The notes: generated by a model not told the origin, from the sequence alone. A stretch of 64,000 nucleotides of DNA from Candidatus Rokuibacteriota bacterium (GCA_003220535.1 QHSU01000059.1:62001-126000), one strand, 5' to 3'. Positions 8,462 to 17,001 are shown, counted from the stretch's first letter. Numbers and translations: made by a program.

Positions 8462-10479
8462 TCCGGTCGGCGGATCAGCCGCCCGCGCTGATGTCGCGAG
8501 CGAGGCTCGTGCGGCGCCGCCTGCTCGCGGCCCTGGCGCTCGTCGCGCTCTGCGCCGTTGGCCCGGCAAGCTGCGCGCTGGCGGCGCGGGTTGCATCATC
8601 CGTTCCGCCGCGCGGCGAATGGCCGACGCACGGCGGGACCAACGCGAATGCGCGCTACTCGTCGCTCGACCAGATCACCCGCGACAACGTTCGTCGGCTC
8701 CGCATCGCCTGGCGCTGGACATCCCCCGACCAGGAGCTGATGACGCGTCAGCCGACGATCCAGACCTGGCTGAACCAGGCCACGCCGCTCATGATCGGCG
8801 GGGTCCTATACGTGAGCACCTCGATCAGCCAGGTGGCGGCCATCGAGGCGACCAGCGGCCGAACGTTGTGGGTCCACGACCCCAAGATCTGGGTGCACGG
8901 CACGCCGGCCAACTTCGGGTACGTGCATCGCGGCGTCGCGTACTGGACCGACGGGCAAACCGCGCGGGTCCTGATCGGCACGGGGAACGCTTACCTCATT
9001 GCTCTCGATGCTCGGACGGGAACACCCATCACGAGCTTCGGTGACGAAGGCCGCGTGGACCTCACCGAGGGGCTCGGGCGTCCCGTCGCTCGTCAGTGGT
9101 ACACGGTCACCTCGCCGCCACTGGTCGTCGGCGATCTGGTCATCGTCGGCTCGTCGATCCAGGGCTGGCCGATGCGTCCGGACATGCCGCCCGGCCACGT
9201 CCGAGCCTTCGACGTGCGCACGGGTGCACCGCGATGGATCTTCCACTCCATCCCCGAGGCGGGGCAACTCGGCAACGACACGTGGGAAGGCGAGTCGTGG
9301 CGCAGGGTCGGCGGGGTGAACGTGTGGACGATCATGAGCGCCGACGAGGAGCTCGGCTACGTCTACCTGCCGTTCAGTCCCGCGGCGAACGACTACTACG
9401 GCGGCGAGCGTCACGGAGACAACCTGTTCGCCGACAGCCTCGTCTGTCTCGAAGCGGCCACCGGCCGGCGCGTGTGGCATTTCCAGCTCGTGCGCCACGG
9501 ACTGTGGGACTACGACATCCCGGCGGCGCCGAACCTGGTCGACGTTACGGTGGGTGGCCACCGGGTTCGCGCCGTCGCCCAGGTCACCAAACAAGGTTTC
9601 GTCTACGTCTTCGACCGCGTGACCGGCACGCCGCTCTGGCCTGTCGAGGACAGGGCGGTGCCCCAGTCCACGGTGCCGGGTGAGAAGACGGCTTCGCGGC
9701 AGCCGTTCCCGACGAGGCCCGCGCCGTTCGAGCGCCAGGAGGCGAGCCCCGCCGACGTGATCGACTTCACGCCGGAGCTTCGCGCGCAGGCGTTGGCGAT
9801 TCTCGACCGGTACGATCACGGCGCGCTGTTCACGCCCCCCAGCGAGCGAGGGACCGTGCTCGTTCCGGGTGTCGGCGGCGGCGCCAACTGGGCGGGCGCC
9901 GCGTTCGATCCCGAAACGGGGCGCCTCTACGTGCCATCGATCACTGCGCCCGTCGTCGTCACGCTGAGTCCTGCGCCGGCCGGCTCGATCAACGATCGTT
10001 ACGTCGGGCAGGTCCAACGGCTGCGCGGACCACAGGGGCTCCCGCTTCTCAAGCCGCCGTTCGGGCGCCTGACGGCGATCGATCTCGGGACCGGGGAGCA
10101 CGCGTGGATGGCGCCGGTGGGCGAAGGGCCACGCCACCATCCTCAACTCGAGTCGCTCCAGCTTGGACGGCTCGGATGGGACCGCCGGAGCTTCCCGCTG
10201 GTCACGCGGACGTTGCTCTTCGTCGCGCAAATGGGGCCTGCTGGGGGTTCCCGGCCGGCGGCCGATCGGCCGTGGGTACCCGTGCCGAGACTCGTCACCG
10301 AGGACCCGGCGGTCCAGGTCGTCGACAAGGCGAGCGGAGAGCTGATCGCGAAGATCGAACTCCCGGAGAACGCCACCGGCGCGTTGATGACGTATCTCGC
10401 CGGGGGCAGACAGTACATCGTCGTCCCGATCGGCGGCGGCAACCTCCCCGCGGAGCTGATCGCGCTGAGCCTGCCGTGA
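8458..10479 (+). CDS. Quinoprotein glucose dehydrogenase-like PQQ enzyme
   Basis: A 673-aa exported quinoprotein. The ATG overlaps the preceding stop (ATGA). The longer open frame upstream is antisense or out-of-frame readthrough and was discarded. An Arg-rich stretch and one hydrophobic segment (about 21-38) act as signal or anchor. It lacks the multi-helix membrane domain of E. coli Gcd but shares its catalytic region: GDNLFADSLVCLEAATGRR, then HFQLVRHGLWDYD with D351 and D353. The C-terminal YLAGGRQYIVVPIGGGN is typical of the glucose/quinate dehydrogenase group. In this subgroup DxD is not a safe lanthanide marker. It is the last gene of the four-gene operon. Confidence 0.92.
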   Translation: MIRSADQPPALMSRARLVRRRLLAALALVALCAVGPASCALAARVASSVPPRGEWPTHGGTNANARYSSLDQITRDNVRRLRIAWRWTSPDQELMTRQPTIQTWLNQATPLMIGGVLYVSTSISQVAAIEATSGRTLWVHDPKIWVHGTPANFGYVHRGVAYWTDGQTARVLIGTGNAYLIALDARTGTPITSFGDEGRVDLTEGLGRPVARQWYTVTSPPLVVGDLVIVGSSIQGWPMRPDMPPGHVRAFDVRTGAPRWIFHSIPEAGQLGNDTWEGESWRRVGGVNVWTIMSADEELGYVYLPFSPAANDYYGGERHGDNLFADSLVCLEAATGRRVWHFQLVRHGLWDYDIPAAPNLVDVTVGGHRVRAVAQVTKQGFVYVFDRVTGTPLWPVEDRAVPQSTVPGEKTASRQPFPTRPAPFERQEASPADVIDFTPELRAQALAILDRYDHGALFTPPSERGTVLVPGVGGGANWAGAAFDPETGRLYVPSITAPVVVTLSPAPAGSINDRYVGQVQRLRGPQGLPLLKPPFGRLTAIDLGTGEHAWMAPVGEGPRHHPQLESLQLGRLGWDRRSFPLVTRTLLFVAQMGPAGGSRPAADRPWVPVPRLVTEDPAVQVVDKASGELIAKIELPENATGALMTYLAGGRQYIVVPIGGGNLPAELIALSLP

Positions 10480-10530
10480 ACCCCATTCGCTCCTGAGCGT
10501 CGTCCTTCCGACCTCGGCAGTCGACGAACG

Positions 10531-10719
10531 TCAGCTCGTTCCCGTCACCTCCTTGTCCTGGGTGGACTGCACGTAGACCACCCCGGCCTCGCTCCCGCCG
10601 CAGCGCGTGCAGTAGATGCGCCCGTTGGGCTCGAGCCGATGGATGAGCCCCAGGCAGGGGAAGTGGTCCTTGTCACGGGCGCACAACTCGACAGTGACGG
10701 GCAGCGCACGGCGATCCAT
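10531..10719 (-). CDS. 62-aa Cys-containing protein downstream of a cobalamin riboswitch
   Basis: A small basic protein starting with MDRRALPVTVEL. Four cysteines (13, 22 and the pair in YCTRCG) and neighbouring histidines suggest a small zinc-ribbon-like or metal-binding fold, but I do not recognise a family. The ATG has a strong GGGAGGA site and is about 38 bases from the end of a canonical cobalamin riboswitch on the same strand. It is the only gene that riboswitch can directly control, because the next gene downstream is on the opposite strand. A role tied to B12 supply or B12 substitution is inferred from this position only. Confidence 0.7.
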   Translation of the reverse strand: MDRRALPVTVELCARDKDHFPCLGLIHRLEPNGRIYCTRCGGSEAGVVYVQSTQDKEVTGTS

Positions 10720-10756
10720 CTTCCAGTCCTCCCTCGAAGACCGGTTACGGTTTGGC

Positions 10757-10915
10757 GCGCCCGGGCAGGTCTCCTGGCTTTCGGATCGTCCTACTCCCCG
10801 CGCCTTCCCGGCCTCACGGCCAGTGGCTCGTGCGGGTTTCGTCCCCGATTACAGTGACGGGGTCGCGGCGGATTCACACCGCCTTCCCTGGGCCCTCGCG
10901 GGCACCTCGGGCGCG
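10757..10915 (-). ncRNA. Cobalamin riboswitch
   Basis: Read on the minus strand, the conserved elements occur in order: GGTGCC, the GGGAA...GGTG..AATCC core, GTCACTGT, GCCACTG, and the B12 box AAAGCCAGGAGACCTGCC. This is a textbook AdoCbl aptamer. It starts about 48 bases after the stop of the MDR dehydrogenase and ends about 38 bases before the 62-aa gene. No classical terminator with a U-run was seen between aptamer and start, so control of translation initiation is the likelier mode. Confidence 0.95.
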
Positions 10916-10962
10916 AACGGCTCAGACGCTAGCAGACGCCTGCAACTGGTGCAAGACCGAAC

Positions 10963-11994
10963 CTACGGCACGCGAAGAACGAGCTTGCCGAAGAAATCGC
11001 GGCCGGCCATGACCTCGTGCGCCTTGGCGGTGTCGGCCAGGTCGAACGTCTTGCCGACCACGCCGCGCAGACCACCGTAGTGCACCATGTGGAGCATCGC
11101 GGCGAAGCTGCGACGACTCCGGCCGCCGCTGCCCATCAGCGTCAAGGGACGGCCCTGCAGGATCGACAGGTTGAACGGGATCTGACTTCCCGCGGTCGTC
11201 CCGGTGATGACCAGTCGGCCGCCGGGCTTGAGGCTCGCGAGACTCTCGTCCCAGACGGTTGCGCCGACGCAGTCGAACACCACGTCCACGCCGCGGCCGC
11301 TGGTCAGCTCCTTGACGCGCTGGCTGAACTTCGGCGTCGTCGTGTAGTTGATCACCTCGTCGGCGCCGAGCTCCTTGGCCTTCTCGAGCTTCCAGTCGCT
11401 GCCCGCCGTGGCGATGACTCGAGCGCCGATGCCCTTGGCCATCAGGAGGCCGAAGCTCCCGACGCCACTGCCGACCGCCTGGATCAGCACGTCCTCCCAG
11501 GGCTGGAGCTGCACACGCTCGACGAGGCAATGCCAGGCGGTATGGCCCGCCAGCGGCAGCGTCGCCGCTTCCTCGAATCCCATCCACGCGGGGATGGCTT
11601 GCAGATTGGCCGCGGGGACCCGGCAGTACTGCGCGTGACCACCGTCGAGCTCGCCACCCAGGCGCTTTTGGCGCTCGCAGAACTCGTCGCGTCCGTGTAG
11701 GCACGGCGTGCAGTCGCCGCACTTGACGCGATTCTCGACTACGACGCGGTCGCCCTCTTTCCACGGGGTCACGCCGGATCCCAGACGCGCCACTTCCCCA
11801 GCGATGTCGAGCCCGAGGATGCGCGGCAACCCGCCGGTCGCCGAGCGCCCGGCGCGGATTGCCAGATCCGCGTGGTTGACCGCCGTCCCTCTGACGCGGA
11901 CGAGGACCTCACCCGGCCCCGCCTCGGGCTCGGGACGGTCACCGAAGATCAGCTTCTCCGGACCTCCGGGCTCGGCGATGTAGACGGCTTTCAT
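10963..11994 (-). CDS. Zinc-binding MDR alcohol dehydrogenase / quinone oxidoreductase
   Basis: A 343-aa medium-chain dehydrogenase/reductase from the start MKAVYIAEPGG, which overlaps the upstream stop as ATGA (an in-frame extension six codons upstream is less likely). The GroES-like domain has GLDIAGEVARLG and the structural zinc site CGDCTPCLHGRDEFC with four cysteines. The Rossmann domain has GSGVGSFGLLMAKGIGARV, predicting NAD(P)H binding. It is the last of three genes (hydrolase, extradiol-type dioxygenase, MDR), consistent with oxidation or reduction of an alcohol/aldehyde intermediate of aromatic breakdown. The substrate is inferred from context only. Confidence 0.9.
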   Translation of the reverse strand: MKAVYIAEPGGPEKLIFGDRPEPEAGPGEVLVRVRGTAVNHADLAIRAGRSATGGLPRILGLDIAGEVARLGSGVTPWKEGDRVVVENRVKCGDCTPCLHGRDEFCERQKRLGGELDGGHAQYCRVPAANLQAIPAWMGFEEAATLPLAGHTAWHCLVERVQLQPWEDVLIQAVGSGVGSFGLLMAKGIGARVIATAGSDWKLEKAKELGADEVINYTTTPKFSQRVKELTSGRGVDVVFDCVGATVWDESLASLKPGGRLVITGTTAGSQIPFNLSILQGRPLTLMGSGGRSRRSFAAMLHMVHYGGLRGVVGKTFDLADTAKAHEVMAGRDFFGKLVLRVP

Positions 11995-13031
11995 CTGAAG
12001 ATCGCCTGGCACTTCGGCGCGTTGAACAGCCAGGTCTCCGCCCAGTCCACGAGCTCCATCTTGTGGCCGAGCTCGGACGCGGCCCCAGCGAGGCAGACCC
12101 AGTTCAGGACTTCGTGCTGCCCGGATGCTTCGAGCCGTTCGAGGGGCAGATCGCGCCAGGTCTCGTAGTCGCCGGCGCGCAGATGCTCCAGCAGGACTCG
12201 GTCAGCCTCCAGATCGGGGTAGAGAAAGTGATTCTTCTCGGTCAGGAACGCGTGCGACCAGCTCGACGATGCCATCAGCACCGCGCGCCAGGAGCTCTCT
12301 CGCAAGATGCGAGCGGTCGCTCGCCCGAGCTCGAAGCAGCGGCGCGGCGACGGCGCGGGCGGATCCGCTTCCTCGGAGTGCTGAGTCCCGCCGCCGCGGT
12401 AGCGCACCACGTCGCGGCCGTAGCAGTTCACCGTCACGGGCAGCACGGGGTAGGGGAAGCCCTGCCGGTCCAGATCCAGGTACAGCAGCGTGTTGGCAAA
12501 CGCGTGGGCGACGCCATCGCCGTGCAGCGGCCGGTACGAGTAGGACATGTCGATCCCGGCTTCGAGCAGGCGGCTGGTGAGGTAACGGCCGGCCAGCGGC
12601 TGTCCCGCCCACGTGAATGCTTTGTCGCCCGGCTCGCCCCAGATGTTCGGCCGATTGCCCAGCCGCTTGAACGGCTGAAAGGTGAGCGTGTCGTAGGCCA
12701 GCACGCAGAACGGCGGGATGACGTCGTCCTGGAAGTTCTCGTACTGATCGTCGCCCCACATGAGAATGAAGTCCGGTCGGAAGGCCGCGATCTCGTCGCG
12801 GAGGGTTCGAAACGCGCTGAAGACGCGCTCCCGATGCGCCTTGAACGCCGCGATCCCTTCGTCGTTCCCCCACTCGGCCCGCATCGGCTCGGGCCAGTTG
12901 GCGGGATCTCTCAGATGCGCAGGGATACGCGGGTCGGTGTGAAGCATTCGCGCCAGGGGCCATGGCTTGTATTCGTCCGGCACCAACCCGGGCGGATAGT
13001 GAGTCGTACCGATCCCGAGAATGTCTCCCAT
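11991..13031 (-). CDS. Class III extradiol (LigB-type) ring-cleavage dioxygenase
   Basis: A 346-aa protein with the LigB fold. The N-terminal GDILGIGTTHYPPGL supplies an early His of the kind that binds non-heme Fe(II), and the central and late motifs FILMWGDDQYENF, YSYRPLHGDGVAHAF and MASSSWSHAFLTEKNHF are typical of the LigB/MhpB superfamily. The ATG has a perfect AGGAGG site. It lies 26 bases after an alpha/beta hydrolase gene and overlaps the MDR gene by 4 bases. Together they look like a meta-cleavage style operon, opening a catechol-like ring. The ring substrate is not predictable from sequence. Confidence 0.88.
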   Translation of the reverse strand: MGDILGIGTTHYPPGLVPDEYKPWPLARMLHTDPRIPAHLRDPANWPEPMRAEWGNDEGIAAFKAHRERVFSAFRTLRDEIAAFRPDFILMWGDDQYENFQDDVIPPFCVLAYDTLTFQPFKRLGNRPNIWGEPGDKAFTWAGQPLAGRYLTSRLLEAGIDMSYSYRPLHGDGVAHAFANTLLYLDLDRQGFPYPVLPVTVNCYGRDVVRYRGGGTQHSEEADPPAPSPRRCFELGRATARILRESSWRAVLMASSSWSHAFLTEKNHFLYPDLEADRVLLEHLRAGDYETWRDLPLERLEASGQHEVLNWVCLAGAASELGHKMELVDWAETWLFNAPKCQAIFR

Positions 13032-13057
13032 GACCGCCTCCTATGAGTTGCGAGTCC

Positions 13058-13864
13058 TCACGCGCGCGAGGATCGCACAAACTCTCGCCAGATGGCAACG
13101 CATTGGGCCGGCGCGGAATGCTGGACGTAACCACTGGCGCCCGGCACTTCCACCAGGGTCGCGCGCGGCAGGAGTGCCGCCAGGCTCTGCGCCCGATCCG
13201 GCGTATTCATGGTGCTGCGTTCGCCGACCAGGATCAGCGCCGGCGTCGTGATCTTCGGGAGGATGGGGGTCAAGTCGACGGTCGCGAGGTACGCGAGGGT
13301 CTCCAGCACCACGTGCTTCGCCGTTCGGCTCATTTCCTGTGCGTACCATTCCTGATGTCCGGGATCGGAGGCGCCGGGTTCCAACCGACGGTTGGCGGTC
13401 TGCCGGACCCAGGCCTCGACGCCGTGATTCTTCACGACGTCGTAATAGTCCAGATAGGCCTGGACTCCACGGAACTTGTAGGGCGAGGTGCACGTGGTCA
13501 CGGTATGCAGGCGCTCGGGGAATCGATGAGCGAACTCGAGCGCGATCGTGCCTCCGATGGTTTCCCCGATCAGGTGCGCCTTGTCGATGCCGAGGTGCTC
13601 CATGAGATGGACGAGATCCGTCGCGAATCCCTCCAGCGACCAGGGATAGCCCGCCGAGGGGACCGAAGATCTCCCGAAGCCTCGGGCGTCCACGCGGATG
13701 ACCCGGTATTCGCGGGCGAGCAAAGGGACCCACGCATACCAGAGCTTCGCGCTCTTGGCGTTGCCATGATGCAGGATGACGGTTTCTGCCGTGGACCACG
13801 GATCGGTGAAATCGTCGTCGTCGTAGTGTATGAGCAGATCGCCGGGGAGACGCGCCATCGGCAT
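13058..13864 (-). CDS. Alpha/beta hydrolase-fold protein with degenerate triad
   Basis: A 268-aa alpha/beta hydrolase-fold protein: oxyanion-region HHGNAK, DARGFGRSS and the elbow LIGETIGGTIALEFA. The expected nucleophile Ser in GxSxG is Thr (GETIG). The acid Asp normally in GxxD is Ser (GERSTMNTP). The catalytic His position after VPGA is Gly (PGASGYVQHS). All three triad residues therefore appear replaced, although a His two positions later could be shifted in. It is the first gene of the operon with the LigB dioxygenase, where an active meta-cleavage product hydrolase would normally sit. It may use another mechanism, such as a C-C lyase, or be non-catalytic. Confidence 0.85.
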   Translation of the reverse strand: MPMARLPGDLLIHYDDDDFTDPWSTAETVILHHGNAKSAKLWYAWVPLLAREYRVIRVDARGFGRSSVPSAGYPWSLEGFATDLVHLMEHLGIDKAHLIGETIGGTIALEFAHRFPERLHTVTTCTSPYKFRGVQAYLDYYDVVKNHGVEAWVRQTANRRLEPGASDPGHQEWYAQEMSRTAKHVVLETLAYLATVDLTPILPKITTPALILVGERSTMNTPDRAQSLAALLPRATLVEVPGASGYVQHSAPAQCVAIWREFVRSSRA

Positions 13865-13949
13865 TGGTCGGCCCTTCCTGATCGATGCGGAGTCTAGAAC
13901 GCCGGCCTTGCAGGCGCAACCGATCCGGGAGGCGTCCGGAAGTGTAGAC

Positions 13950-13976
13950 CGGGGGGAGCGAGCACCGCTCCCCCCG
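13950..13976 (-). terminator. GC-rich hairpin downstream of degP-like gene
   Basis: CGGGGGGAGCG, a five-base loop and CGCTCCCCCCG form a perfect 11-bp stem nine bases past the protease stop. There is no T-run. The arms match those of the hairpin at 15711-15738. Confidence 0.55.
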
Positions 13977-13984
13977 ATGTTCAG

Positions 13985-15451
13985 CTAGACGGCAGGAATC
14001 GCCACGTACATCGTGCTGCCCTCGCGGTTCACGCGCACCAGCATCGGTGCGCCTTTGGCGTGTTTGTCCACTCGCGTCTTGAGGTCTTCGACGGTGCGAA
14101 CCGGCTGACGATCGACCTCGACGATCACGTCACCGGCGCGGATGCCGGCCTCGCCGGCTCGGCTCCCCTCCGCGACGTCACGCACCAGCACACCCTCGTT
14201 CACCTTGAGGCCGAGCTCGCGGGCGACCGGCGGGGTGAGGGGCTGAACCGAGAGACCCAGCTGGCCCTTGCCCTCGCTCCCGGCGACCCTGGACGGCTTT
14301 TCGTCCTCGAGCCGGGCGATCCGCGCGGTGAGCCGTACCTCTTTGCCCTCCCGCACCACCACCATCGGCACCTCGCTGCCCACCCGCGTTTCGGCGACGA
14401 GGCTCGGCAGGTCTCCGGACTTCGTCACCTTCTTTCCGGCGAACTCCACGACCACGTCACCGGATTTCACACCGGCCTTCTCCGCCGGGGAGCCTTCGAC
14501 CACGGACGCGACCAGCGCGCCGGTGGCGTCGGCACGCTTGAAGCCCTGGGCGAGCTCTTTGGTGAGGGGCTGGATCGACACACCGAGCCAGCCGCGCTCG
14601 ACCTTGCCGTGCTCGGCGAGCTGCGTGATCACCGATTTGGCCAGGCTCGAGGGCACTGCGAAGCCGATGCCCACCGACCCGCCGCCCTGGCTGACGATCG
14701 CGGTGTTGATGCCGATCACCTCACCCCGGGCGTTGATCAACGGACCACCGCTATTCCCCGGGTTGATGGAGGCGTCGGTCTGGATGAAGTTGTCGTACGG
14801 CCCACTTCCGATGACTCGACCGGTCGCGCTCACGATCCCGGTGGTGACCGTCTGCTCGAGGCCGAACGGGTTGCCGATCGCCATCACCGGCTCGCCGACC
14901 TGGAGCGCATTCGAGTCCCCTACGGGGATGACCGGGAGTGCGGTGGCCTCGACCTTCAGAAGGGAAAGGTCTGTCTTGGGATCACGCCCTACTACCTTGG
15001 CGGCCAGCTCGCGGCCGTCCGCCAGCTTCACCTGGATGGCAGTCGCGTCGTCGACGACGTGGTTGTTGGTCACGATGTAGCCGTCCGCGCTCAGGATGAA
15101 GCCCGATCCCACGGCTCGCACGGGACGGCGGGGAGCCTCGTCGAAGAAGCGCCTGAAGAAGTCCTCGGGCGAGCGGTCGCCGGGGCGGCCGCCCTTGAGG
15201 TCCGGCATCGCCGCGCCGTCAGTGTTGCGCTTGGTGCTGATGTTCACGACCGCGGGCTTCGCCTCCTTGCTGAGGCGCACCCAGTCCGGCGCCAGAGCCG
15301 TGGTGCTCTGAGCGGCCGGCCGCTCGGTCCAGAGCGGAGCCTTGGATACGCCCGTAAAACCAAAATGGGGCAAGAGCCCCACCAGCGAAGCGACAGCGGC
15401 CAGAATGACGATGGGGATGACCCAGCGTCGACGGTTGCGAGTGAACGTCAT
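13985..15451 (-). CDS. degP: DegP/HtrA (Do family) periplasmic serine protease
   Basis: A 488-aa envelope quality-control protease. An N-terminal membrane or signal segment spans about 11-29. The trypsin-like domain has the complete triad H131 (TNNHVVDD), D161 (DPKTDLSLLK) and S234 (NPGNSGGPL). Two PDZ domains follow: about 285-370 (GWLGVSIQPL...GDVVVEFAGKKV) and 395-485 (LGLSVQPLTP...GDVIVEVDRQPV). The length matches the Do family. It is monocistronic, with an AAGGAGG ribosome site and a strong hairpin after the stop. No associated sensor kinase or sigma factor is in view. Confidence 0.96.
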   Translation of the reverse strand: MTFTRNRRRWVIPIVILAAVASLVGLLPHFGFTGVSKAPLWTERPAAQSTTALAPDWVRLSKEAKPAVVNISTKRNTDGAAMPDLKGGRPGDRSPEDFFRRFFDEAPRRPVRAVGSGFILSADGYIVTNNHVVDDATAIQVKLADGRELAAKVVGRDPKTDLSLLKVEATALPVIPVGDSNALQVGEPVMAIGNPFGLEQTVTTGIVSATGRVIGSGPYDNFIQTDASINPGNSGGPLINARGEVIGINTAIVSQGGGSVGIGFAVPSSLAKSVITQLAEHGKVERGWLGVSIQPLTKELAQGFKRADATGALVASVVEGSPAEKAGVKSGDVVVEFAGKKVTKSGDLPSLVAETRVGSEVPMVVVREGKEVRLTARIARLEDEKPSRVAGSEGKGQLGLSVQPLTPPVARELGLKVNEGVLVRDVAEGSRAGEAGIRAGDVIVEVDRQPVRTVEDLKTRVDKHAKGAPMLVRVNREGSTMYVAIPAV

Positions 15452-15710
15452 GGTTCCCTCTACCTCCTTGGTGGTTCGTCGTTAATGTCTCGTCGTCTCA
15501 TCGTGTCTGGTCAAACCTGACCCGCCAGTTATAGCCGACGAGCAAGCCCGCAATATTATTCTGTCGGGGCAATTATTATTGACGCTGGTTGTACGATCGA
15601 ATTGAGGCCGGGCGGTCAGGTCGCGGGTCGGCGTCAATCTCGCTTCGAGCGCCGGCTTTACCCGCGTAGCCGATTGGAAGACGTCCGGCTCGGATCACCG
15701 GAGGGGGTGT

Positions 15711-15738
15711 CGGGGGGGGAGCGACGGCGCTCCCCCCG
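15711..15738 (-). terminator. GC-rich hairpin downstream of CoA-transferase gene
   Basis: A G-rich arm ending GGGGGGAGCG, loop ACGG, then CGCTCCCCCCG, placed six bases beyond the stop. The arms are the same sequence as in the hairpin after the DegP-like gene. The rest of 15452-15710 contains no gene I can support. Confidence 0.55.
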
Positions 15739-15744
15739 AGCTGA

Positions 15745-16929
15745 CTAAATCACGCCGCGCTTCGCTAGGTCCGCGATCTGCTCCTTCGTATAGCCGAGCG
15801 CCGACAGGAACTCCTCGTTGCCTTCACCGAGCTCGGGCGCGGCGCTCCGTAGCGGGAGACGCTTTTCGCCGTGCGAGACCGGGTGCCCGAGAATGGTGAG
15901 GTCGCCGAGCGCCGGGGAATGCACCGGCTGCGCCATGGCCAGGTGCTGCACCTGAGGATCGGCGAACGACTCGTTGATCTTGTAGATCGGACCGCAAGGA
16001 ACGCCAGCCTCGTTGAGGATCTTGATCCATTCGGCGCTCGTCTTCTGTCGGGTCACCGGCATGAGGACCTCCATGATGGTGTCCCGATTCGTCGAGCGCG
16101 CCTTGGACGTGGAGAAGCGCGGGTCGGTGAGCAGGTCCGGGCGCTCGACGGCGCGACAGAAGCGTCCATATATATCGTCGCCGGCGGCGGCGATGTTGAT
16201 GTGCCCGTCCTTCGTCTCGAAGACGCCGGTGGGAATCCCGGTGGGATGATTGTTGCCCGCCTGCGGGGGCACCTCGTGGCCCATCAGCCAGCGTGAGGCC
16301 TGGAAGTCGAGCATCGAGAGCATCGCTTCCAGGAGCGAGGTGTGCACCCACTTGCCCTCGCCTGTGGTCTCGCGCTCGATCAGCGCGACGAGGATGCCTT
16401 GCGCCAGGAAGATCCCGGAGCAGAGGTCCGCGATGGGGATTCCGACCCGGACCGGCCCTTGCCCGGGAATGCCGGTGATGGACATCAACCCGCCCATGCC
16501 CTGAGCGATCTGGTCGACCCCTGGGCGATCCCGGTAGGGACCGCTCTGCCCGAAGCCCGAGATGCTGCCGTAGATCAGGCGAGGGTTGATCGCGCGCAGG
16601 GTTTTGTAGTCGATGCCGAGGCGCTCCTTCACGCCGGGGCGGTAGTTCTCCACGACGATATCCGTATCGCGCGCGAGCTTCTTGAAGATCGCCACGCCCT
16701 CGGGATCTCGGAGGTTGAGCGTCATGCTCCGCTTGTTGCGGTGCAAATTCTGGAAGTCGAAGCCATGGCGATTGCCACCCATGCCATCGCCCGTGCGGCC
16801 GCCGGGCATCTCGATCTTGATGGCCTGCGCCCCCCAGTCGACCAGCTGTCGCACGCACGTAGGGCCGGCCCGGGCGCGCGTGAGGTCGAGGACTTTGAAC
16901 CGGGCGAGCGGGAACGAGTTGGTCGTCAT
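15745..16929 (-). CDS. CaiB/BaiF family III CoA-transferase
   Basis: A 394-aa enzyme that would move CoA between carboxylic acids via an aspartyl intermediate. It starts MTTNSFPLARFKVLDLTRARAGP. Family motifs include DWGAQAIKIEMPGG, NLHRNKRSMTLNLRDPEG, VVENYRPGVKERLG and GSISGFGQSGPYRDRPG. The catalytic Asp is in GIPIADLCSGIF. The open frame continues far upstream, but that part is antisense to the PIG-L gene, so the ATG at 16929 was chosen even though its ribosome site is weak. It is transcribed divergently from the PIG-L/rhodanese/LLM genes. Substrate unknown. Confidence 0.93.
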   Translation of the reverse strand: MTTNSFPLARFKVLDLTRARAGPTCVRQLVDWGAQAIKIEMPGGRTGDGMGGNRHGFDFQNLHRNKRSMTLNLRDPEGVAIFKKLARDTDIVVENYRPGVKERLGIDYKTLRAINPRLIYGSISGFGQSGPYRDRPGVDQIAQGMGGLMSITGIPGQGPVRVGIPIADLCSGIFLAQGILVALIERETTGEGKWVHTSLLEAMLSMLDFQASRWLMGHEVPPQAGNNHPTGIPTGVFETKDGHINIAAAGDDIYGRFCRAVERPDLLTDPRFSTSKARSTNRDTIMEVLMPVTRQKTSAEWIKILNEAGVPCGPIYKINESFADPQVQHLAMAQPVHSPALGDLTILGHPVSHGEKRLPLRSAAPELGEGNEEFLSALGYTKEQIADLAKRGVI

Positions 16930-17001
16930 CGTGCCGGCTATGATACCTCGGCGGCGCTCGGTTTGGCGGTGCCAGCTTCCGCGCTCCTGTAGAATCGCTG
17001 C

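Noticed and set aside
14060-15520. Long plus-strand open frame across the DegP-like gene
   Set aside because: It is fully antisense to a protease with an intact triad and PDZ domains, has no protein-like motifs, and reflects high-GC codon bias.
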